Assembly: GCA_016930735.1 (NCBI GenBank)
Contig: JAFGGF010000336.1
Span: 1 to 6,854, forward strand
Length of the DNA: 6,854 bases
Direction: 5' to 3'
From: Prolixibacteraceae bacterium
Lineage (GTDB): Bacteria > Bacteroidota > Bacteroidia > Bacteroidales > Prolixibacteraceae
Below, piece by piece: positions 1-5,166 of the stretch. How positions within the stretch are numbered: the first letter of the stretch is position 1; each line of letters opens with the position of its first letter. A program made the position numbers and the translations under genes. The notes beneath the pieces were generated by a model. It ran no database searches and was not told the origin of the DNA. It worked only from the letters and a program-made list of their open reading frames with translations.

Positions 1-630
1 CAGATTCAGGATATTGAAAATGCTTTTCCTGAATATAAGCGTATTGGAAAAGGCCGGGACGATGGAGACAAAAAGGGAGAATTTTCTCCGATTTTCTTTA
101 AAAAAAATCTTTTCAGCTTAATTGAAAACGGCCAATTCTGGCTTTCAGAAACTCCTGAAAAACCGGGTTTTGGATGGGAATCAAAATTTAACAGGATCTG
201 TACCTGGGGTAAGTTTTTACAAAAGGAAACCAACAAAGAATTTTTCGTATTAAACACTCATTTTGACCATGTTGCCGATACAGCCCGATTAAATTCTGCA
301 GTCCTCATCCGGAAATTTATTGATATAAAAAACACTGAAACCCTGCCGGTTTTCCTGATTGGTGATTTTAACCTTACTCCTGAAACAAAGCCCATTTCAA
401 TTATTAAGGAAGCATTTAATGATAGCCGGGAAATTACTACAGTACCTCCATACGGACCGATTGGAACTTTTAATGCTTTTGATCATGAAAGCTCACTGGA
501 ACAGCGGATTGATTATATATTTGTTAACAACAAAGTAAAAATCCTGAAATATGCGGTTTTAAGCGATTCAAAAGAAAACCGCTATCCTTCTGACCATTTG
601 CCGGTTTTTGTTAAGGCAGTTCTGAAATGA
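1..630 (+). CDS. Endonuclease/exonuclease/phosphatase family hydrolase, 3' part (5' truncated)
   Basis: Frame 1 is open from the first base to the TGA at 628-630 and gives 209 C-terminal residues. The conserved motifs of the metal-dependent EEP (exonuclease III/DNase I-like) fold appear in order: GRDDGDKKGEFSPIFF (residues 18-33), FWLSETP (46-52), NTHFDH (85-90), GDFN (121-124), RIDYIF (169-174) and SDHLPV (197-202). The likely catalytic residues His87, Asp122, Asn124, Asp171, Asp198 and His199 are present. The first Asn motif and the metal-binding Glu motif lie upstream, so roughly the first quarter of the protein is missing. Any signal peptide, and so its cellular location, cannot be seen. 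Secreted or periplasmic relatives cleave phosphodiesters in nucleic acids, sphingomyelin or inositol phosphates. The motifs do not settle the substrate. The gene ends one base before a convergent gene. Confidence 0.9.
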   Translation, partial: QIQDIENAFPEYKRIGKGRDDGDKKGEFSPIFFKKNLFSLIENGQFWLSETPEKPGFGWESKFNRICTWGKFLQKETNKEFFVLNTHFDHVADTARLNSAVLIRKFIDIKNTETLPVFLIGDFNLTPETKPISIIKEAFNDSREITTVPPYGPIGTFNAFDHESSLEQRIDYIFVNNKVKILKYAVLSDSKENRYPSDHLPVFVKAVLK

Positions 631-631
631 T

Positions 632-1336
632 TCAATTCGGATAAAAAGGGCATTTCTCCTTTAAACATTCAGCCTCATTCCGATCAAAAAAAGTACATTC
701 CACTTTTTCAGGAATGTGTAATTCCACACTTAATCTTTCTTTTAAAACTTTAGTTGTTTCAGTCAGCGTTAAATAGGTAACCCTTTTGCAACACCGGGGA
801 CCACCATATTGCGCCATTGACATGAGTGAGCGGCTGACTGTTGAATTGCAAAGGTCCCATTCAATTTTACTTAGTGGTGTAGCTCCCGAAATGGTGCTCA
901 TAAAAATTCCTGAACCAACCGCCGCACCACAACTGCCATGTGTACCGCAAAATCCTCCGGGTACTTTTTCCGCCCTGTTCCGGGCCACTTTTAACCAATC
1001 ATTCAGTTTTTTCCTTTTCCGGACAGTTTTGCAATACGTACTTAATAAAACAGCCGGTACCATAAAATGATGGTCGGGGCAATGCATTTTAAATTGCGGG
1101 GCTTTCATCAGAATTGTGGCCAACTCTACCGGATCGTTTGTAATAATATTTTTACATGAATCCTCGATCAATTGCCAGTTCTCTTTTTGTTTGCATTCAT
1201 TGCAAATGTAATGTCCTTCGGGACAGATAAATTTTTCTTTTACTTCCTTTTGGCAATATGTACAAACCTGAGGTTCAGATCCGGTGGTAATATTTTTTTC
1301 ATTTCCGCAGAAATAACATTTTGTGTCGTTTTCCAT
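632..1336 (-). CDS. Cysteine-rich DUF5714 domain protein, function unknown
   Basis: This 234-residue protein is recognised by family hallmarks: HCPDHH (85-90) followed by FMVPAVLL, GGFCGTHGSCGAAVGSG (127-143), SGATPLS (150-156) and GGPRCCKR (178-185). The N-terminus carries CxxC pairs at C7/C10 and C25/C28, then C38, H42, C45 and C48, which looks like one or two zinc ribbons. C214, C224 and C229 form a further cluster near the C-terminus. With 17 cysteines and no membrane segment or signal peptide, a soluble metal- or Fe-S-binding protein is the natural inference. The biochemical role of the family is unknown to me. The start ATG (1334-1336) is 16 bases after the HTH gene's stop with no promoter-like motif between, so it is probably the third gene of that operon. 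No Shine-Dalgarno site is visible. Its stop faces the hydrolase gene's stop across a single base. Confidence 0.85.
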   Translation of the reverse strand: MENDTKCYFCGNEKNITTGSEPQVCTYCQKEVKEKFICPEGHYICNECKQKENWQLIEDSCKNIITNDPVELATILMKAPQFKMHCPDHHFMVPAVLLSTYCKTVRKRKKLNDWLKVARNRAEKVPGGFCGTHGSCGAAVGSGIFMSTISGATPLSKIEWDLCNSTVSRSLMSMAQYGGPRCCKRVTYLTLTETTKVLKERLSVELHIPEKVECTFFDRNEAECLKEKCPFYPN

Positions 1337-1352
1337 TTATTCTGTTAGTTGT

Positions 1353-1553
1353 TTAGTCGTCCTTATCAAGAAAAAAAATATCATTAACTACTTTACCAAA
1401 AACTTCTGAAATTTTCAGGGACAGCACAGTAGATGGAATATACCTCCCGTTTTCGATCGAATTGATGGATTGTCTTGAAACGCCAATCTTCCGGGCCAAT
1501 TCATCCTGTGTAAAATGCCTCGCAATGCGTTCTGTTTTCAACCGGTTTTTCAC
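1353..1553 (-). CDS. Small Cro/C1-type (XRE) HTH transcriptional regulator, YgzD-like
   Basis: This 66-residue protein is almost entirely a helix-turn-helix domain (about residues 4-60). The central part QDELARKIGVSRQSINSIEN (16-35) contains the typical Q-x(4)-A-x(3)-G-V-S-R-Q-x-I-N-x-I-E pattern, followed by YIPSTVLSLKISEVFG. It matches the short single-domain regulators often encoded beside a small membrane protein in Bacteroidota and Firmicutes. There is no effector-binding or dimerisation domain, so signal input probably comes through a partner. The start ATG lies inside the end of the upstream membrane-protein gene (4-base ATGA overlap, 1550-1553), indicating translational coupling. It probably binds the paired repeats at 2074-2119 and represses its own operon. 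That is inferred from position and the near-palindromic repeat structure. Confidence 0.92.
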   Translation of the reverse strand: MKNRLKTERIARHFTQDELARKIGVSRQSINSIENGRYIPSTVLSLKISEVFGKVVNDIFFLDKDD

Positions 1554-2050
1554 TTTTCCCTCCTTTTCAGAAACGACCAGTATTTAGTAAAATAAAAATA
1601 GGTAATATATACAAATAAGGTTGTATCAAGCAGCATTATAAAAAAGAAAAATGCATTTTCAACAAATCCACCCTGAGCCATAACTTCAACAGTAGCCATT
1701 AAGCCGGAAATCAGGAACAAGGAAATTATAGCAACATACATTGCTTTCATCCTTATTTGTGCGGAAAACTCGTCTTCATTCCTTTCTGCCGAGAAGGCAA
1801 TCAAACTCAGTCCGAAATGTATGCCAACCAATAATAATACATTCTTTGTAAGATTAATTGTCCCTTTTAATCCGGAATAAATAAAAATTATAAGCAGCCA
1901 AAGCAATCCTGAAAATTTTACGGGGTATGGCAACAGTCTGGGATTAAAACTAAAAACATCGAACAAATTCCTCCTCCAGGGCAATAGCCAGAAAGTCATT
2001 ATAATATATCCCGTTAACATTATTATTCCAAACAAATCTGTGTTTTCCAT
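1550..2050 (-). CDS. Small multi-pass membrane protein, likely partner of the HTH regulator
   Basis: This 166-residue protein has about five hydrophobic segments, near residues 7-24, 47-61, 68-86, 103-123 and 132-154, and ends in a basic tail (KRREK). A charged stretch, ERNEDEFSAQIRMKA (89-103), lies between the third and fourth segments. The sequence ...ER.EDEF...IR.KA is a feature I associate with inner-membrane proteins encoded next to short XRE regulators. I recognise no catalytic motif and give no function. A membrane sensor or anti-regulator role is conceivable from the coupled HTH gene only. It is the first gene of the minus-strand operon. The ATG (2048-2050) is preceded by an A-rich run without Shine-Dalgarno sequence, as is usual in Bacteroidota, and the predicted leader is only about 20-25 bases. 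Confidence 0.85.
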   Translation of the reverse strand: MENTDLFGIIMLTGYIIMTFWLLPWRRNLFDVFSFNPRLLPYPVKFSGLLWLLIIFIYSGLKGTINLTKNVLLLVGIHFGLSLIAFSAERNEDEFSAQIRMKAMYVAIISLFLISGLMATVEVMAQGGFVENAFFFFIMLLDTTLFVYITYFYFTKYWSFLKRREK

Positions 2051-2073
2051 TTTTTATTTTTTAAATCTTTTTT

Positions 2074-2119
2074 TGTCAAATGTACTTTACATTTTTAAAA
2101 TGTCAAGCATACTTTACAT
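2074..2119. promoter_or_regulatory. Tandem operator-like repeats covering the promoter
   Basis: Two 19-base direct repeats, TGTCAAATGTACTTTACAT (2074-2092) and TGTCAAGCATACTTTACAT (2101-2119), match at 16 of 19 positions and start 27 bases apart. Each is also an imperfect inverted repeat (TGTCAA...TTTACA; 6 and 7 of 9 half-site bases pair), as expected for a dimeric HTH protein. The distal copy contains the -33 TTG and the proximal copy contains the -7 TACATTTG of the minus-strand promoter. Occupancy of both should block RNA polymerase. The likely ligand is the HTH protein encoded at 1353-1553. The same DNA lies 46-91 bases upstream of the divergent symporter gene, so that gene could also be affected. 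Confidence 0.65.
2077..2106 (-). promoter_or_regulatory. Bacteroidota-type promoter of the membrane protein/HTH/DUF5714 operon
   Basis: On the minus strand TACATTTG (2084-2077) matches the Bacteroidota -7 element TAnnTTTG exactly. A TTG (2106-2104, in the context CTTGACA) lies 19 bases upstream, at the usual place of the -33 TTTG element. Transcription should begin near 2070-2074, leaving a leader of about 20-25 bases before the ATG at 2050. The consensus is established for Bacteroides; its use here is inferred from sequence match and spacing. Confidence 0.65.
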
Positions 2120-2164
2120 ATTTTTCATTTGTTATTTCAAACTAATTGTATTTTCTTTAGGCTG

Positions 2165-3532
2165 ATGCTTGAAAAAATTGGTGAAATTATTATTGCTGTC
2201 TCCGACTGGATTTGGGGAACTCCGGTCCTAATACTTTTACTTGGTGGCGGATTGTATTTTCTGATCTATTCCCGTTTAACGCCACTCAGGTATTTTGGAC
2301 ATGCCCTCGGAATTCTTTCCGGCAAATATGACAATCCGGATGAACCGGGCCAGTTAAGGCATTATCAGGCATTGTCAACGGCTCTAGCCGGAACTGTTGG
2401 AATGGGGAATGTCAGTGGTGTTGCTGTCGCCATAACAATGGGAGGCCCGGGTGCCATTTTCTGGATGTGGGTTTCGGCATTGCTGGGAGTCAGTACAAAA
2501 TTTTTTACATGTACACTGGCAGTTATGTACAGGGGAAAAGATTCAGCCGGAGAAATTCAGGGTGGTCCCATGTATTTTATTACTGAAGGGCTTGGTAAGA
2601 GATGGAAACCATTGGCCGTCTTTTTTTCAATTGTAGGAATGATTGGAGTTTCGCCCTTATTTCAGGCTAACCAGTTAACACAGGCAATCCGCGATGTTGT
2701 ACTCGTTCCCAATTCACTGGGTGGAAATTTTTTATCTGACCTGTTAACAGGTATTTTTATTTCAATTATTGTCGGGATTGTTGTAATTGGTGGTATAAAA
2801 CGAATCGGGAATGTTACAGGCAAGGTAGTTCCTTTTATGGTAGTCATCTATGTGGTTACAGTCCTTTACATCGTTTTCTCGAATTCAAATCATATTATTC
2901 CTGCCTTTAAAACCATTTTTCAGGATGCTTTCACAGGCGATGCTGTTTTGGGAGGTTCCCTGGGTGCAATTATTATTACAGGTGTTCGCAGGGCAGCATT
3001 TTCAAATGAGGCGGGCCTGGGTACCGCACCTATGGCTCACGGTGCTGCAAAAACAAATGAGCCTGTAAGGGAAGGGCTGATTGCCATGCTGGGACCCATT
3101 ATCGATACAATAATAATTTGTACCATGACTGCCCTGGCAATAATAATTACCGACATGTGGATTACAAGTGATGCTGATGGAATTACTTTAACAGCACAGG
3201 CTTTTGACAAAGCTATACCCATTTACGGAAAATACATTTTAACCATTTGTGTGACTTTCTTTGCCATGTCAACTTTGTTTGCATTTCCTTATTATGGAAC
3301 CAAATGCCTCGGATTTGTTGCCGGAGCAAAATACCAGCACTGGTACAATTATTTTTTTGTAGCTGTTGTAATTGTTGGCGCACTGGCAAACCTGAGAGTT
3401 ATTATCGGACTGATCGATATTTCATTTGCTTTAATGGCTTTTCCTACAGTTTTTACAACCTTACTGCTTTCACCAAAAGTGAGGGCAGCGATAAAAGATT
3501 ATTTTCAACGGTACAAAAATCAGGCATTCTGA
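2165..3532 (+). CDS. Sodium:alanine/glycine symporter, AGCS family
   Basis: This 455-residue integral membrane carrier should import alanine, glycine or a related small amino acid with Na+ across the inner membrane. Family signatures are clear: LAGTVGMGNVSG (74-85), GGPGAIFWMW (93-102) followed by TKF (111-113), GGPMYF (133-138), RRAAFSNEAGLGTAPMAHGA (275-294), then EGLIAMLGPIIDT. About ten to eleven hydrophobic helices fill the rest, and the length is normal for the family. ATG 2165 is preferred, because relatives begin shortly before the W-x-W-G-T-P segment. A TTG at 2129 in the same frame would add 12 residues that look like leader. A possible -7 element with one mismatch (TTCATTTG, 2124-2131) would place the transcript start just upstream of this ATG and after that TTG. 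Substrate is inferred from family only. Confidence 0.95.
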   Translation: MLEKIGEIIIAVSDWIWGTPVLILLLGGGLYFLIYSRLTPLRYFGHALGILSGKYDNPDEPGQLRHYQALSTALAGTVGMGNVSGVAVAITMGGPGAIFWMWVSALLGVSTKFFTCTLAVMYRGKDSAGEIQGGPMYFITEGLGKRWKPLAVFFSIVGMIGVSPLFQANQLTQAIRDVVLVPNSLGGNFLSDLLTGIFISIIVGIVVIGGIKRIGNVTGKVVPFMVVIYVVTVLYIVFSNSNHIIPAFKTIFQDAFTGDAVLGGSLGAIIITGVRRAAFSNEAGLGTAPMAHGAAKTNEPVREGLIAMLGPIIDTIIICTMTALAIIITDMWITSDADGITLTAQAFDKAIPIYGKYILTICVTFFAMSTLFAFPYYGTKCLGFVAGAKYQHWYNYFFVAVVIVGALANLRVIIGLIDISFALMAFPTVFTTLLLSPKVRAAIKDYFQRYKNQAF

Positions 3533-3538
3533 TTTTTT
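3515..3538 (+). terminator. Hairpin terminator overlapping the symporter stop codon
   Basis: AAAAATCAG (3515-3523) pairs perfectly with CTGATTTTT (3529-3537) around a five-base loop, GCATT, and the T-run continues to 3538. The stop codon TGA (3530-3532) lies inside the right arm. The 9-bp stem has only three or so G:C/C:G-type pairs, so it is weaker than a classical terminator, but the A-stem-T arrangement is typical. It should end symporter transcription right before the next promoter element. Confidence 0.55.
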
Positions 3539-3539
3539 C

Positions 3540-3547
3540 TACATTTG
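3540..3547 (+). promoter_or_regulatory. -7 element upstream of the YkgJ-type gene
   Basis: TACATTTG matches TAnnTTTG exactly and starts two bases after the terminator's T-run. It predicts a transcript start near 3550-3554 and a leader of about 12-16 bases to the ATG at 3566. No TTTG is seen at the -33 distance; that region is the terminator stem, so the promoter call rests on the -7 element alone. Confidence 0.4.
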
Positions 3548-3565
3548 AACAATAATCTGTTAAAA

Positions 3566-4213
3566 ATGCAATTAAACCAACTTTCCGGTCAGGTTAAAGT
3601 ATTTTATTCCGATGGCTTTAAAATCGGGATGGAAATTGTTGAAGAAGGTATTTCTGTTGAGTCAATCCTGAAATCAACTACAAAAATCTATGAAAATATT
3701 GATGCTTTAAACGATGCCGTTTTAAGCCTTGCTGAAAAAGAAAATACCACAGTATTCTGTAAAAAAGGATGTTTTTTATGCTGTTACCAGCCTGTTTATG
3801 CATTAACCCATGAAGTGATTTATCTGAAAGAATTTATCAAAACTAATTTCCCGGAAGCTGAAATAAGAAAAATTTACAATCGAGCCAGGGATAAAGAATT
3901 AAAAACAGGAAAATTAAATGAAGAAAATCTGCTCAATTCGAAATACCCCTGCCCTCTTTTGGTTGATGGTGCCTGTTCTGCTTATAAAGCCCGTCCCATG
4001 GCCTGCAGGATTTACCTTTCGTTAAGCTTCAAATCGTGTGAAAAATTTTATGAATATCCGGAAGATAAAACAGGGTTTCCGCAAATTATGCATTTCCCGC
4101 TTCAGGCAGGAAGGATGATGAACGAAGGTTACAAAGCCGCCCTGAAACAGGCTGGTTGGAAATCGCAGGAATTCAGGATTGAAGAAGGGCTGTTAAGCAA
4201 AATATTCATTTAA
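3566..4213 (+). CDS. YkgJ family cysteine-cluster (CxxCxxCC-type) protein
   Basis: This 215-residue soluble protein carries the signature of the putative zinc- or iron-chelating domain family (PF03692). It has C65-x3-C69-x2-C72-C73, then CPLLVDGACSAYKARPMACR (129-148) with C129, C137 and C147, and a further C158. The eight cysteines probably bind a metal or Fe-S cluster. The enzymatic role of most members is not established, although some are annotated as related to protein modification or flagellar methylation. The first 60 residues are helical and unlike any domain I recognise. ATG 3566 is chosen because the alternative in-frame TTG at 3545 lies inside the predicted -7 element and would sit upstream of the transcript start. 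The gene is separated from the symporter by a terminator and appears monocistronic. Confidence 0.88.
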   Translation: MQLNQLSGQVKVFYSDGFKIGMEIVEEGISVESILKSTTKIYENIDALNDAVLSLAEKENTTVFCKKGCFLCCYQPVYALTHEVIYLKEFIKTNFPEAEIRKIYNRARDKELKTGKLNEENLLNSKYPCPLLVDGACSAYKARPMACRIYLSLSFKSCEKFYEYPEDKTGFPQIMHFPLQAGRMMNEGYKAALKQAGWKSQEFRIEEGLLSKIFI

Positions 4214-4318
4214 TAATTGTCCTGAAAGGACCAACTGCAAAATCCTGTTTAACAGAAGGAAAACCCCGGTGTGCAGAAAATAATTTCAGTATTTTTTAAA
4301 ACCAAAAATTAAATCATG

Positions 4319-4326
4319 TATTTTTG
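4319..4326 (+). promoter_or_regulatory. -7 element of the toxin-antitoxin operon
   Basis: TATTTTTG matches TAnnTTTG exactly and ends four bases before the ATG at 4331. The transcript would start at, or within a few bases of, the start codon, so the mRNA would be leaderless or nearly so. No clear -33 TTTG is present in the T-rich sequence upstream, so confidence is limited. Confidence 0.4.
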
Positions 4327-4330
4327 AAAT

Positions 4331-4621
4331 ATGGATAAGCTCTTGATAAATAAAATAAATTCATTTTTGCAAAAGGAATCAATTGAAAAAGCCTGGTTAT
4401 TTGGTTCATTTGCAAAAGAAAATGAAAACGACGAAAGTGATATAGACCTGGTTATCCGTTTTACAAAGGATAAAAAAATCACTTTATTTTATTATATCAG
4501 GCTAAAAAACAATTTAGAACAAATAACAGGCAGGCATATCGATTTGGTGGAAGAGGGGCAACTTAAACTGTTTGCTGTCCCGGATTTTGAAAAAGATAAA
4601 ATCCTTATTTATGAGAGATAA
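4331..4621 (+). CDS. mntA: MNT-type nucleotidyltransferase antitoxin (MntA-like)
   Basis: This 96-residue minimal nucleotidyltransferase has the GSX10DXD motif exactly: G25-S26, ten residues, then D37-I38-D39, with the third carboxylate probably D71 in RHIDLVEEG. In characterised type VII systems the MntA protein transfers AMP from ATP to a tyrosine of its HepT partner and so neutralises it. All catalytic residues are present, so this copy should be active. It overlaps the following hepT gene by 11 bases, which fits the usual antitoxin-first order. No Shine-Dalgarno site precedes the ATG; a -7 promoter element ends four bases upstream, suggesting a leaderless transcript. Function is assigned from motif, size and partner. 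Confidence 0.9.
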   Translation: MDKLLINKINSFLQKESIEKAWLFGSFAKENENDESDIDLVIRFTKDKKITLFYYIRLKNNLEQITGRHIDLVEEGQLKLFAVPDFEKDKILIYER

Positions 4622-4955
4622 AATTCGTGATAAAGAAAGGCTCAACCACATTATTGAGTCGGTTGGAAATATTTTTGAGTTCACGGCTACTATTTCTTAT
4701 GAAGAATTTTCAGCAAATAAAATGCTGAAATTTGCAGTTATTAAAAACCTCGAAATTATTGGAGAAGCTTCCAATTTGCTTTCAAATGAAATTAAAGACA
4801 ATTTCACGGAAATTGACTGGAAAGCAATCATCGGGCTTAGGAATTTTTTAGTACATGGATATTATCAGATCAGTGATATGATTATCTGGAATACAATACA
4901 CGAAGATTTGCCTGGATTTTTATCGCAAATTTCATCAATAAAAAACAGCTTGTAA
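4611..4955 (+). CDS. hepT: HepT-like HEPN ribonuclease toxin (DUF86)
   Basis: This 114-residue, largely helical protein has the HEPN active-site motif RX4HXY as R77-NFLV-H82-G-Y84. Arg and His are the expected ribonuclease residues, and Tyr84 is the expected AMPylation target of the MNT partner. The sequence NLEIIGEASNLLS (46-58) and the D-W-K-x-I-I-G-L-R segment (69-77) are typical of DUF86/HepT. Characterised relatives cleave RNA, including tRNA ends, and arrest growth when not modified. ATG 4611 is chosen over an in-frame TTG at 4572 because relatives begin at about this point (MRDK...ERL.HI) and the 11-base overlap with mntA is typical. It is the last gene before the hairpins at 4986-5060. 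Defence or plasmid/island maintenance is a likely role, given the neighbouring restriction enzyme. Confidence 0.9.
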   Translation: MRDKIRDKERLNHIIESVGNIFEFTATISYEEFSANKMLKFAVIKNLEIIGEASNLLSNEIKDNFTEIDWKAIIGLRNFLVHGYYQISDMIIWNTIHEDLPGFLSQISSIKNSL

Positions 4956-4985
4956 AACCAGATATTCCTAAAAAAACATTTTTAA

Positions 4986-5015
4986 TTTTAGTTGACAGAT
5001 TAAAAGTAACTAAAA
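4986..5015. repeat. AT-rich inverted repeat after hepT
   Basis: TTTTAGTT (4986-4993) and AACTAAAA (5008-5015) are perfect inverted arms around 14 bases. An overlapping alternative pairing exists between TTTTAAT (4980-4986) and ATTAAAA (4999-5005), and the two cannot form together. The stems are short and AT-rich, so chance is possible. It may add to termination or serve as a protein-binding site. Confidence 0.35.
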
Positions 5016-5060
5016 AGCGGGTTTAGGCCGAATCATGCAATTTTGACAAACCCGCATTTT
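5012..5060 (+). terminator. GC-rich hairpin terminator after the MNT/HepT operon
   Basis: GCGGGTTT (5017-5024) pairs perfectly with AAACCCGC (5048-5055) around a 23-base loop. The stem is preceded by an A-run (5012-5016) and followed by A then TTTT (5057-5060), so the outer arms also pair with one bulged base. The A-stem-T symmetry could stop transcription from both sides. It isolates hepT from the restriction enzyme gene. The long loop lowers confidence. Confidence 0.55.
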
Positions 5061-5166
5061 GTAAGATTATTTATACCTTCCTTCCTGTTCAACTATTATC
5101 AATAAATCATTCATTAAAAAACATAATTTATTAAATTGCAAACCATAAATTTTAAACCACCTCCAA

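Noticed and set aside
6..257. Minus-strand reading frame of 83 codons
   Set aside because: It is antisense to the EEP hydrolase, which is identified by six ordered motifs. The minus-strand product resembles no family.
786..1070. Plus-strand reading frame of 94 codons
   Set aside because: It lies wholly antisense to the DUF5714 gene, shows no domain-like pattern and has no promoter element. The conserved cysteine motifs are all on the minus strand.
2103..2108. TTGACA on the minus strand as a sigma-70 -35 box
   Set aside because: No TATAAT-like box follows at 16-18 bases, while TACATTTG at the Bacteroidota spacing does. The TTG is better read as the -33 element within the operator repeat.
2450..3555. 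Several short frames on both strands inside the symporter gene
   Set aside because: All overlap the continuous symporter frame with its family signatures. They are frame shadows of a hydrophobic coding sequence.
4219..4231. GTCCT-GAA-AGGAC hairpin after the YkgJ-type gene as a terminator
   Set aside because: The stem is only 5 bp with a three-base loop and no T-run follows. It is too weak to call.
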